Below, in pieces: positions 9,105 to 16,511 of a stretch of DNA of 64,000 nt (position 1 is the stretch's first letter; each line of letters begins with the position of its first letter). The DNA comes from Planctomycetota bacterium (GTDB taxonomy: Bacteria > Planctomycetota > B15-G4 > SIAN01), in contig JAEUIC010000044.1 in assembly GCA_016795285.1 (NCBI GenBank), positions 17,501-81,500 of the forward strand. The letters run 5' to 3'. A program made the position numbers and the translations under genes. The notes under the pieces are model-generated. The model saw only the letters and a program-made list of their open reading frames with translations, had not been told where the DNA came from and made no database searches.

Positions 9105-9743
9105 ATGATGGACGAGGTCGAGTTCGTGACGACTGCCCCCGCAGCCGTCGAGGTGCCCTCGGCTCCCGGCCGCACCGCATGGAGTCCCGCCGAGCTCGCT
9201 TCGACGCTGGTCGACGCTTCGAGCCACGTGCGTTTCCTGCTGAAGGAGCTCTCGGGCGGCGGCGACGTGCCGACCGCCGAGCTGAAGAGCCGCCCGGTCT
9301 CCTACGCGCAGGTGCAACGCATCTGCAGTTCGCGCGGCAAGGAGCCGCTCGTGCTGGCGACGCTGCGCGGCGCGACCAAGTGCTACCGCCTCCACCCGAA
9401 CTACGTGGCGAGCATCCCGGAGCTGGTCGCCGATGCCTCCGCCCCGCCGCCGTCGGTCCCGAAGCCGCCGGGCGAGCGCAAGCCGCGGCAGTCGCGCCGT
9501 GCGCTGCAGGGCTCGGCGCTCGACGGCATCGCCGATTCGCGCGGCAGTTCGCTGCCGGTTGCCGGCGCTCCGCCGCCGGTGCGCCGCGTCACGCAGGGCG
9601 CCGGCGCGCGCTCGCTCGCGATCCCGGGCGAGATCTCGATCGAGTTCTGCAAGGAGCTGCTCTCCTTCGTGAACGGCACGGCCAACGGCACGCGCTACCG
9701 GATCCTGCTCGAGGACGACGGCTACCGACTCGAGGCGTGCTGA
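9105..9743 (+). CDS. Hypothetical protein, 212 residues
   Basis: I do not recognise this family. The start is set by a strong AGGAG at 9091-9095 before the paired ATG codons at 9105 and 9108; an in-frame GTG at 9102 is also possible. A segment around residues 35-105 is predicted mixed helix/strand and includes SRPVSYAQVQRICSSRGKEP and a YRLHPNYV motif, somewhat like a small winged-helix or SH3-type fold (speculative). A Pro/Arg/Ser-rich linker follows, then a conserved-looking C-terminal unit of about 45 residues ending YRILLEDDGYRLEAC. There is no signal peptide or membrane segment, so it is probably cytoplasmic. The 252 bases upstream are non-coding and somewhat less GC-rich than the surroundings. 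They probably hold the promoter, but no clear element was found. Confidence 0.65.
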   Translation: MMDEVEFVTTAPAAVEVPSAPGRTAWSPAELASTLVDASSHVRFLLKELSGGGDVPTAELKSRPVSYAQVQRICSSRGKEPLVLATLRGATKCYRLHPNYVASIPELVADASAPPPSVPKPPGERKPRQSRRALQGSALDGIADSRGSSLPVAGAPPPVRRVTQGAGARSLAIPGEISIEFCKELLSFVNGTANGTRYRILLEDDGYRLEAC

Positions 9744-9779
9744 GTCCCTGAGTCCCGCGCGCTGCCGCGTCGTCGTCCC

Positions 9780-11075
9780 TCAGCCGCCATCCGTCGGCGA
9801 GAGGGTCGCGTCGAGCGCGGCAGCGCAAGCGGGCGCCACGTCGTCGTCGAGCGAGTCGAGGTAGCCGGGCGGGAGCGCGACCTTCTGGGTGCCGCTCTTC
9901 TTGCAGCGGCGCGCGCGGATGGCGCCGATCGGGTAGGCGAGCGTGCGGTCGAGCTTGCCGACGATCGCCTCGACCTCGGCGAGCGAGCTGGCGCGGAAGA
10001 GGTCGTTGCGGACCGGTCCGCTGTTGCGGAATCCCTTCAGGTACCAGCCGCACCACTTGCGCAGCTCGAGGATGGCGGAGCGCTCGCCGAAGAGCTCGAT
10101 CAGCAGCGCGGCGTGGCGCAGCAGCACGTCGACCACGCCGCCGAGGTCGGGGGCGGGCGCCGGCTGGCGGCCCGCGAAGGCGTCGGCGAGCTCGCGGAAG
10201 AGCCACGGCCGGCCGAGGCAGCCGCGCCCGACGATGACGCCGTCGCAACGCGTCTCCCGCATCATCGTGAGCGCGTCGCCGGCGTCGTAGATGTCGCCGT
10301 TGCCGAGCACCTGGATGCCGGGCGTGGCGCTCTTCAGCTCGCCGATCGCGGGCCAGCGCGCCTGCCCGTCGTAGAGCTGCGCCGCGGTCCGCGCGTGCAG
10401 GCCGATCGCGACGCACCCCTCCTCGCGGGCGACGCGCCCCGACGAGAGGTAGGAGAGGTGGTCGTCGTCGATGCCGAGGCGCACCTTGACGGTGACCGGC
10501 ACCGCACCCGCCGCCTGCACGACGGCGCCGACCAGCTTCGCCATCAGGCGCGGCTTGATCGGGATCGCCGCACCGCCGCCCTGCGACGTCACCTTGCGCA
10601 CGGGGCAGCCGAAGTTGAGGTCCAGGTGGTCGACCGCGCCCTCGCCGACGAGGAGGCGGGTCGCCTCGCCGAGGTAGCGCGGATCGGAACCGTAGAGCTG
10701 CAGCGAGCGCGGCGACTCCTCCGGATGGAAGGCGGCGAGCTGGCGCGTCTTCGCGTGCCCCTCGACCAGCCCGCGCGCGATGATCATCTCGCTCACGTAG
10801 AGGCCGGCGCCGAAGCGGCGGCAGAGGCGGCGGTAGGCCTGGTTGGTGACGCCCGCCATCGGCGCGAGCACCACCGGCGGATCGACCTGGAAGCGGCGGT
10901 AGTCGAGCGGCGCGAACTCGCCCGGCCGCGCAGGCACGAGCGGCGGCGGCGGCGCCTCCTGCGACAAGTCGTCGTGGGGCGCGTCGAGCGACGGATCGCA
11001 GCGCGGCGGCGACGGCTGGCTGCCGCCCACCTCGCCGCTATCGTCCGCGTCCACCCTGGGGAGGGTCGAATCCAT
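9780..11075 (-). CDS. dusB: tRNA-dihydrouridine synthase, DusB-like
   Basis: An FMN-dependent TIM-barrel enzyme that reduces specific uridines in tRNA to dihydrouridine with NADPH. Diagnostic motifs are LAPMAGVTNQAYRRL, YVSEMI, the catalytic-cysteine motif LNFGCPVRKV, TVKVRLG, LHARTAAQLYDG and the phosphate-binding QVLGNGDIYDA...DGVIVGRGCLGRPWLF. A helical tRNA-recognition domain follows. The ATG at 11075 gives 431 residues with a Pro/Asp-rich N-terminal extension of about 60 residues that is not part of the family. A GTG at 10937 would give a standard-length enzyme, and an ATG at 11141 is also open. The 11075 start overlaps the start codon of the divergent lipoprotein gene by two bases. No fis-like gene is adjacent. 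Confidence 0.88.
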   Translation of the reverse strand: MDSTLPRVDADDSGEVGGSQPSPPRCDPSLDAPHDDLSQEAPPPPLVPARPGEFAPLDYRRFQVDPPVVLAPMAGVTNQAYRRLCRRFGAGLYVSEMIIARGLVEGHAKTRQLAAFHPEESPRSLQLYGSDPRYLGEATRLLVGEGAVDHLDLNFGCPVRKVTSQGGGAAIPIKPRLMAKLVGAVVQAAGAVPVTVKVRLGIDDDHLSYLSSGRVAREEGCVAIGLHARTAAQLYDGQARWPAIGELKSATPGIQVLGNGDIYDAGDALTMMRETRCDGVIVGRGCLGRPWLFRELADAFAGRQPAPAPDLGGVVDVLLRHAALLIELFGERSAILELRKWCGWYLKGFRNSGPVRNDLFRASSLAEVEAIVGKLDRTLAYPIGAIRARRCKKSGTQKVALPPGYLDSLDDDVAPACAAALDATLSPTDGG

Positions 11076-11523
11076 GCGTTCTCTCATCCGCACCCTGTGC
11101 GCCAGCTTGCTCGTCTGCGTCGTGGGCGGCACCGGCTGCACGAGCCCGCTCGTCGCGGTCCGCCACCAGAGCCATCCGAAGGGGGGACAGTACCTCGTCT
11201 CCGCGACGATCGACGAGTGGCCGGGCGGCTTCTATTCGGCCGCCATCACGATCCGCAACCGCAGCACCAAGACGTTGCGCCTGCAGCCGGGCGACTTCCG
11301 ACTCGAAGGGACGCCGCCCACCGGTTTCGTCGCGGCCGGCCCGATGGTGCTCTTCTTCGGCGAGCAGGGCTACCAGATGCCCGAGGCGATCGCGGCCAAC
11401 AGCTCGGTCCAGGGCGAGGTCTTCTTCGAGATCCGCGGCACCAGCGTCCCGCACGGCCCGGTGCGCCTGTTCGTCAACCTGCCCGACGGCGAGCACTCGT
11501 TCGAGTTCGACCTGCTGCAGTGA
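11074..11523 (+). CDS. Small exported (lipo)protein
   Basis: A 149-residue protein with an N-terminal signal (MRSLIRTLCASLLVCVVGG) followed by a Cys at about position 22 (GGTGC). This resembles a lipobox but has Gly at -3, so lipid modification is likely rather than certain. The mature part is beta-rich and has no recognised catalytic motif. Sections such as YSAAITIRNRSTKTLRL, an internal Gln/Glu-Val rich strand and the C-terminal HSFEFDLLQ suggest an immunoglobulin-like sandwich (inference). The gene is divergent from the dusB-like gene, whose proposed start codon overlaps its own. Confidence 0.65.
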   Translation: MRSLIRTLCASLLVCVVGGTGCTSPLVAVRHQSHPKGGQYLVSATIDEWPGGFYSAAITIRNRSTKTLRLQPGDFRLEGTPPTGFVAAGPMVLFFGEQGYQMPEAIAANSSVQGEVFFEIRGTSVPHGPVRLFVNLPDGEHSFEFDLLQ

Positions 11524-11548
11524 GGTGATGTGGCAGTGCCGCTCTGGC

Positions 11549-11573
11549 GGCGCTGCAGTACTGCGGCAGTGCC
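11549..11573. terminator. Hairpin between convergent genes
   Basis: In the 65-base gap between the lipoprotein stop and the convergent gpsA stop, GGCGCTGC pairs with GCAGTGCC (8 bp with one G-T wobble) around a 9-base loop that includes the palindrome GCAGTACTGC. A copy of GGCAGTGCCGC also occurs just upstream. This would suit a bidirectional terminator; no U-tract is present. Confidence 0.35.
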
Positions 11574-11588
11574 GCGTCCGCGGCGCTG

Positions 11589-12587
11589 CTACCAGTCCTG
11601 CTCGTCCTTCAGCTGGCGGCCCATCAGGTCGCGGACGGCGCGCGAGGGGTCCTTGCCCTCGTGCAGCACGGCGTAGACCTGCTCGCAGATCGGCATCTCG
11701 ACCTTGTGCTTCGCGGCGAGCGAGTGGACGGCGGCCGCCGTCTTCACCCCTTCGGCGACCTGCTTCATCGACTGCACGATGTCGGCCACCTTCTCGCCGC
11801 GCCCCACGCGGATGCCGACCGCGCGGTTGCGGCCGTGCGGCGAGACGCACGAGGTGATCAGGTCGCCGATGCCGGCGAGCCCGAACATCGTCTCGCGCTG
11901 CGCGCCGAGCGCCGCGCTCAAGCGCGCCATCTCGACCACGCCGCGCGTGAGCAGCGCCGCCTTGGTGTTGTCGCCGAAGCCGAGCCCGTCGACGATGCCG
12001 CCGGCGATGGCGATCACGTTCTTCAGCGCGCCGCCGAGCTCGACGCCGAGCGGGTCGCCGTTGGTGTAGACGCGGAACCGCTCGGTGTTGAGCAGGTCCT
12101 GGATGCGCAGCGCGTGGCCGCGGTCGCTCGCCGCCGCCACCACCGTGGTCGGCATGCGGCGCGCGACCTCCTCGGCGTGGCTCGGCCCGCTCACCACCAC
12201 GACCGGCACGTCGCCGAGCACCTCGCGCACGATCTCGCTCGGGCGCTTCAGCGTCTCCTGCTCGATCCCCTTGGTCGCGGTGACGAAGAGGCGCCGCTTG
12301 GCGGAGAGCGGCTGCTGGAAGCGGGTGAGCGTCGCGCGCAGGTACTGGCTCGGGACCACCGAGAAGACGACACTGTCGCCGGCGAGCGCCTGCGGGTCGC
12401 TCGAGATCGAGAGGCGCTCCGGCAGCTCGACGCCCGGGAGGTAGCGCGGGTTGCGGCGCGTCGCGGCCATCTCGGCGCCGTATGCGGCGTCGTGGACGAA
12501 GAGCCGCACCTGCACGCCGCGCTCGTTCAGGACCAGCGCGAGCGCCGTGCCCCATCCGCCGCCGCCGAGGACCAGTGCGCGTTCCAT
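11589..12587 (-). CDS. gpsA: Glycerol-3-phosphate dehydrogenase [NAD(P)+]
   Basis: A 332-residue cytoplasmic enzyme that reduces dihydroxyacetone phosphate to sn-glycerol 3-phosphate, the backbone for phospholipid synthesis. The Rossmann motif LVLGGGGWGTALALVL is at the N-terminus. Family motifs follow: VFSVVPSQYLR, TKGIE, SGPSHAEEVARRMPT, the catalytic-lysine region GALKNVIAIAGGIVDGLGFGDNTKAALLTRG and the domain-swap motif GLAGIGDLITSC. The ATG at 12587 has a GGAG 9 bases upstream; an in-frame GTG at 12602 would add five residues. It lies 25 bases downstream of plsY on the same strand, and GpsA makes the substrate that PlsY acylates, so the two form a logical operon. Confidence 0.95.
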   Translation of the reverse strand: MERALVLGGGGWGTALALVLNERGVQVRLFVHDAAYGAEMAATRRNPRYLPGVELPERLSISSDPQALAGDSVVFSVVPSQYLRATLTRFQQPLSAKRRLFVTATKGIEQETLKRPSEIVREVLGDVPVVVVSGPSHAEEVARRMPTTVVAAASDRGHALRIQDLLNTERFRVYTNGDPLGVELGGALKNVIAIAGGIVDGLGFGDNTKAALLTRGVVEMARLSAALGAQRETMFGLAGIGDLITSCVSPHGRNRAVGIRVGRGEKVADIVQSMKQVAEGVKTAAAVHSLAAKHKVEMPICEQVYAVLHEGKDPSRAVRDLMGRQLKDEQDW

Positions 12588-12612
12588 CTCGGGATGCTCC
12601 ACGAAGGACCGT

Positions 12613-13239
12613 TCAGGACTTGGGGCGACCGGCGCGCGACTCCTCGCCGCGCAGGAGCCGTCCGATGTTGCTGCGATGGCGGACGACGATCAGCACGCCG
12701 ACGGCGCACGCCGCCACCTGCACCGGCACGCCGACCGCGACGCCCGCATGGCGCGGCAGCAGGAAGCACGACGCGGGCAGCACCACCGCGGCCCCCAACG
12801 ACGCCAACGAGACATAGCGGGTCGGCAGGAAGAGGGCGAGCCAGGCGAGCAGCGCGATCAGCGCCGGCCAGGGCGCCGCCGCCGCGAAGACGCCGGCCGC
12901 CGTCGCGACCCCCTTGCCGCCCTTGAAGCGCAGGAAGAGCGGGAAGACGTGGCCGACGATCGCCGCCACGCCGGCCAGCAGCCCGAAGGTGTCGGCCGCG
13001 AGCGCCCCCGATCCGACGCGCTGCGCGACCACCACCGGCAGGCACCCCTTGGCGAAGTCGAGCGCGAAGACGAGGAAGAAGAAGCGCCGGCCGAGCACGC
13101 GACCGGCGTTGGTCGCGCCGATGTTGCGGCTGCCGTGCTCGCGCAGGTCGACGCCGCGCAGTCGCCCGATCCAGAGCCCGATCGGCAGCGACCCGGCCAG
13201 GTAGCTCGCGCACAGCAGCAGCAGGTCGATCGTCGTCAT
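12613..13239 (-). CDS. plsY: Acyl-phosphate:glycerol-3-phosphate acyltransferase PlsY
   Basis: A 208-residue inner-membrane enzyme that transfers the acyl group of acyl-phosphate to glycerol 3-phosphate, making lysophosphatidate. The three conserved loop motifs are all visible: GSRNIGATNAGR, GHVFPLFLRFKGGKGVAT (the phosphate-binding loop) and VRHRSNIGRLLRGEE. Several hydrophobic helices separate them and length is normal. The ATG at 13239 (MTTIDLLLL) places the first membrane helix at the N-terminus; an upstream in-frame ATG at 13269 would overlap the promoter-like TATGCT. PlsX, which makes acyl-phosphate, is not in the window. gpsA follows downstream. Confidence 0.95.
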   Translation of the reverse strand: MTTIDLLLLCASYLAGSLPIGLWIGRLRGVDLREHGSRNIGATNAGRVLGRRFFFLVFALDFAKGCLPVVVAQRVGSGALAADTFGLLAGVAAIVGHVFPLFLRFKGGKGVATAAGVFAAAAPWPALIALLAWLALFLPTRYVSLASLGAAVVLPASCFLLPRHAGVAVGVPVQVAACAVGVLIVVRHRSNIGRLLRGEESRAGRPKS

Positions 13240-13264
13240 GCGCCTCGCTTGCGAAAGGGCGGAG

Positions 13265-13270
13265 AGCATA
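13265..13270 (-). promoter_or_regulatory. Candidate -10 element (TATGCT) for plsY-gpsA
   Basis: On the minus strand TATGCT lies 25 bases upstream of the plsY ATG, within the 116-base gap between divergent genes. The same hexamer occurs just upstream of another minus-strand gene start (29554-29559). No -35 was identified. Confidence 0.25.
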
Positions 13271-13355
13271 CGGTCGTCGCGCGTGCGCGCGTGCGGGTCG
13301 ATCGGCGGCGGCGACGCGGGCTACCATGCGCCCCCTTCCCTCCCGGAGCCCCGCG

Positions 13356-14354
13356 ATGCCCGCCACCCCGCTGCTCTTCGTCGGCCTCGGCCCGATCGGC
13401 CGCTCGACCCTCGGCTGCGCCCTGGCGCGGCGCGGCCTCAAGGTGGTGGCCGCGTGCGACGCCGACCCGGCCCTGGCCGGCAAGCGCCTCTCCGAGCTCG
13501 TCTCGGGGGCGCCGAAATCGGTCCGCGTCGCCCCGTCGGTCGCGGCGCTCGGCAAGCTCCCGAAGGGCACGGTCGCGATCGTCTGCACCAGCTCGACGCT
13601 CTCGAGCGCGGCCCCCACCTTCCGCGCGCTGCTCGCCAAGGGGTGCCACGTGGTGTCGAGCTGCGAGGAGCTGGTCTACCCGGCGCTGCGCCAGCCGCGC
13701 CTCGCCAAGGAGCTCGACCTCCTCGCCCGCAAGAAGAAGGTCGCGCTGCTCGGCACCGGCGTCAACCCGGGCTTCGTACTCGACCTGCTGCCGGCGGTGG
13801 CGACCGCGCCCTGCCTCGTCGTGCAGGCGGTGCGCGCCCATCGCGTGGTCGACGCGGCCACGCGGCGCGGCCCGCTGCAGCGCAAGGTCGGCGCCGGCCG
13901 CTCGGTCGCCGAGTTCACCGCCGAAGCGGCGGCGGGCCGCCTCGGCCACGTCGGGCTCCCCGAATCGGCGCAGCTGCTCTGCCACGCGCTCGGCTTCGGC
14001 AAGCCGCAGCTCGACGAGACGCTGAAGCCGGTGGTCGCGAGCGCCCCGATCGAGACGCCGTTCGTCCGCGTCGAGGCGGGCCAGGTCGCCGGCATCGACC
14101 ACCACCTGCTCGCCACCGCGCCGCGCGGCACCGTCGAGCTCCACCTGCAGATGTACGTCGGCGCACCGACGCCGCGCGACTCGATCACCATCGAGGGCGA
14201 GCCGGCGGTGAAGCTCGTGCTCGAAGGCGGGACGCCGGGCGACCTCGCCACCGTCGCCGCGCTGCTGAACGCCGCGCCCGCGATGGGCGCCTGCGCGCCG
14301 GGGCTGCGCACGGTGTTCGACGGCCCCTTCCCGCTCTGCCGCGCCTTCGCCTGA
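13356..14354 (+). CDS. Dihydrodipicolinate reductase-like NAD(P)-dependent oxidoreductase
   Basis: A 332-residue Rossmann protein. The N-terminal nucleotide motif is FVGLGPIGRSTLGCALARRGL, followed by AACDADP and the family-typical segments TSSTLSS, HVVSSCEELVYP and LLGTGVNPGFVLDLLP. These match the DapB-like group that includes 2,4-diaminopentanoate dehydrogenase. True DapB is shorter (about 270) and carries HHxxK(x)DxPSGTA, which is missing, so this is probably not the lysine-pathway enzyme. The substrate is unknown. Start ATG 13356 is preferred over ATG 13326 because the latter adds only Pro/Arg/Ser residues and lies beside the -10-like TACCAT at 13322-13327. The gene stands alone between divergent plsY and a convergent neighbour. 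Confidence 0.75.
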   Translation: MPATPLLFVGLGPIGRSTLGCALARRGLKVVAACDADPALAGKRLSELVSGAPKSVRVAPSVAALGKLPKGTVAIVCTSSTLSSAAPTFRALLAKGCHVVSSCEELVYPALRQPRLAKELDLLARKKKVALLGTGVNPGFVLDLLPAVATAPCLVVQAVRAHRVVDAATRRGPLQRKVGAGRSVAEFTAEAAAGRLGHVGLPESAQLLCHALGFGKPQLDETLKPVVASAPIETPFVRVEAGQVAGIDHHLLATAPRGTVELHLQMYVGAPTPRDSITIEGEPAVKLVLEGGTPGDLATVAALLNAAPAMGACAPGLRTVFDGPFPLCRAFA

Positions 14355-14375
14355 CGCGCGCCGCTCGCTGCGCGC

Positions 14376-16349
14376 TCAGCGCTTCGCCGCGAGCCGCAGC
14401 ACGCCGCGCCGCGCGTCGAGCGAGAGGTCGAAGTGCTCGAGGAAGTTGAGGCCGACGAGCGCCTCGCCGCCGCCGTCGTCCTGCAGCGGCAGCACCACCG
14501 CCTCGACCTCGGTGACGCGCGCCCCTTGCAGGTCGAGGCTGGTCAGCAGCACGACGGGCGCTTCGAGCCGCCCGCTCGCCGTCGTCACCGTGACCATGCG
14601 CAGCGGCCGGCGGCGATCGAGCTTCAGCCGATCGGCGAGCCCTTCGCTGATGGCCGTGAGCGAGGCGCCGGTGTCGACGATCACCGCGGCGTCGACCTTG
14701 TCGGAGAAGCGGGCGCTGGTGCGGATCGCCCCGCCGGCGCGATCGAAGCGGATCTCGATCGCCTCGGCGTCGCCGCTCGCGGCGGGCGGAGGCGCCAGCG
14801 AGGCGAGCAGCGTGGCGAGCGCCGCCGCCTGCCCCTCGTCGAGGCTCGCCACCTTCTCCAGCACGATGCGGGCGCGCTCGCGATCGCCGAACTCGTAGTA
14901 GGCGAAGCCGAGCGACTGCAGCAGCCGCGGCTCCTCGCGGAAACGCTGCAGCCCCTCCTCGAGCAGCGCGATCGCCCGCTCCGGCTCGCGCGCGGCGCGC
15001 GCCTCCTCGCCCGCATGGAGGTAGGCGCTGCGCAGCGCTTCGACGAACGGTCCGTCGCCGGCGCCGGCGATGCGCGCGGCGTCGCTGAACCACGGCAGCG
15101 CCTCCTGCGCCGCCCCTTCGTCGAGCAGCGCGAGCCCGTAGGCGTGGAGCACGCGCGGTTCGCGGTCGAAGCGGCGCGCCGCGCGCTCGAGCAGCGGCAG
15201 CAGCGCCGCCACGCCGTCGCGCGTCCGCGCCGCGCGCAGCGCGAGCTCGACGAGCGCGGTGGCGGGACGCACGACCTGCTCGCGCAGCGCCGGGTCGAGC
15301 GCGCAAGCGACCAGGTAGCGGTCGAGCGCCGCCTCGTAGTGGCTGCCCGCCGCGTACCACGAGGCGAGCGCCCGCTGCGCCGTCGGATCGGCCGCGAAGA
15401 GCGACTCCTGCAGCGTCGCGAGCTCGACGGTCCGGCCCGACCGCTGCCGCTCGAGCGCGCCGGCGAGCGTCACGACCGTGGCGCGTCCCGCGACCGTGCC
15501 GCGCAGCAGGCCGACCAGGCGGCCAGCGGCGTCGACGACGAAGCGCTGCTCGAGCGGGGTCGCGCTGGCGACCACCAGCAGTTTCTCGCGCTCGTCGCGC
15601 TCGACGATGGGGAGCGACGGCGCGGCCGCCCCCTCCTCCGCGAGCCAGACCGCAGCGCCTGGCGGCAGCTCGCTCCACGGCGCCACCGCGACCGCCGCCG
15701 GACCGCCCGGAGCGAGCTCGAAGAAGGCGAGGTCGCCGCCGTCGAGCGAAAGGGCGCGTGCGGCGTCGTCCTCCTCGAAATTGGCTGCGCCCGCCAGCGC
15801 GGCGAGCGGGACGACCCAGGCGCGGCGCGCTTCGACCGCGACGACATGGCCGGCGATCGCGCGCAGGCGGCGGCCGGCGGCGTCGCGACTGTGCCGCACG
15901 ACGGAGGCGGGCAGCGCCGCCGGAACGGCGAGGGAACTTGCTCCCCCGTCGTTCGCGTCCAACGGGTCGATGTCGGACGAGGAACCGCCCGCGCGCGCCG
16001 CCGCGTCACCGCTCGCTGGCGGGGCGTTGGGCGACGACCGCCGGTTCGATGAGGCGTCGTCGCTCTGCCCGGCCGACGCGTCCGCGCCCTCGTCGGTCCG
16101 CTCGTCGGCCCGCCCGTCGTCGACGCGGCCCGCGCCGCTGCGCTGCGACGCGTCCCCATCGAAGGCTCCGTCGCGTGCGGCGACCACGAAGAGGCACGCC
16201 GCGATTCCGACGAGCAAGGTGCCGCCGACGAGCGTGCGGCGACGCGTCCGTTCGCGCGCCGTCAGGAACGAGGTCCCGCAAGCAGCGCAGCGACGCGCGC
16301 CCACCGGCAAGTGGGTCAGGCACGACGGGCAACGGATGTCGACGTTCAT
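14376..16349 (-). CDS. Zinc-ribbon, single-pass membrane protein with TPR and retropepsin-like aspartic protease domains
   Basis: 657 residues in an unusual order. Residues 7-24 hold a zinc ribbon (Cys7-x2-Cys10, Cys21-x2-Cys24). A basic segment and a membrane helix (about 36-58) put the remainder outside the cytoplasm. A Ser/Asp/Ala-rich linker runs to about 150. A beta-rich region (150-310) contains VVPLAAL, DLAFFEL and DAAGRLVGLLRG, reminiscent of a decayed trypsin-like barrel (inference). TPR-like helices follow (about 320-530). A C-terminal clan-AA aspartic protease domain carries VIVDTGASLTAIS (Asp559-Thr-Gly) and ends GGGEALVGLNFLEHFDLSLD, as in gag-type/TIGR02281-like proteases that work as dimers. 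The start is the ATG just before the zinc ribbon; the frame stays open far upstream without family sequence. It is divergent from the S41-like gene and may share its control region. Confidence 0.75.
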   Translation of the reverse strand: MNVDIRCPSCLTHLPVGARRCAACGTSFLTARERTRRRTLVGGTLLVGIAACLFVVAARDGAFDGDASQRSGAGRVDDGRADERTDEGADASAGQSDDASSNRRSSPNAPPASGDAAARAGGSSSDIDPLDANDGGASSLAVPAALPASVVRHSRDAAGRRLRAIAGHVVAVEARRAWVVPLAALAGAANFEEDDAARALSLDGGDLAFFELAPGGPAAVAVAPWSELPPGAAVWLAEEGAAAPSLPIVERDEREKLLVVASATPLEQRFVVDAAGRLVGLLRGTVAGRATVVTLAGALERQRSGRTVELATLQESLFAADPTAQRALASWYAAGSHYEAALDRYLVACALDPALREQVVRPATALVELALRAARTRDGVAALLPLLERAARRFDREPRVLHAYGLALLDEGAAQEALPWFSDAARIAGAGDGPFVEALRSAYLHAGEEARAAREPERAIALLEEGLQRFREEPRLLQSLGFAYYEFGDRERARIVLEKVASLDEGQAAALATLLASLAPPPAASGDAEAIEIRFDRAGGAIRTSARFSDKVDAAVIVDTGASLTAISEGLADRLKLDRRRPLRMVTVTTASGRLEAPVVLLTSLDLQGARVTEVEAVVLPLQDDGGGEALVGLNFLEHFDLSLDARRGVLRLAAKR

Positions 16350-16421
16350 GGGGAGCTTTCTTCCGGGCGACGCGCGAACGCGCCGCCCTTGCGTCGGCCA
16401 CGACCACCGAGCTGCCGAAGG

Positions 16422-16427
16422 TACACT
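16422..16427 (+). promoter_or_regulatory. Candidate -10 element (TACACT) before S41-like gene
   Basis: TACACT lies 84 bases upstream of the ATG at 16512, inside the 162-base gap between two divergent genes. It is identical to the hexamer upstream of the PIG-L gene. No matching -35 was found. Confidence 0.25.
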
Positions 16428-16511
16428 CCGCCGAGCGCGCCCGGGCGCGTCGGACGATTTCTCCGTTCCGGCCGGCGCAATGGACCGGCCCTGGAAAGGA
16501 CCCCTCTCGCC

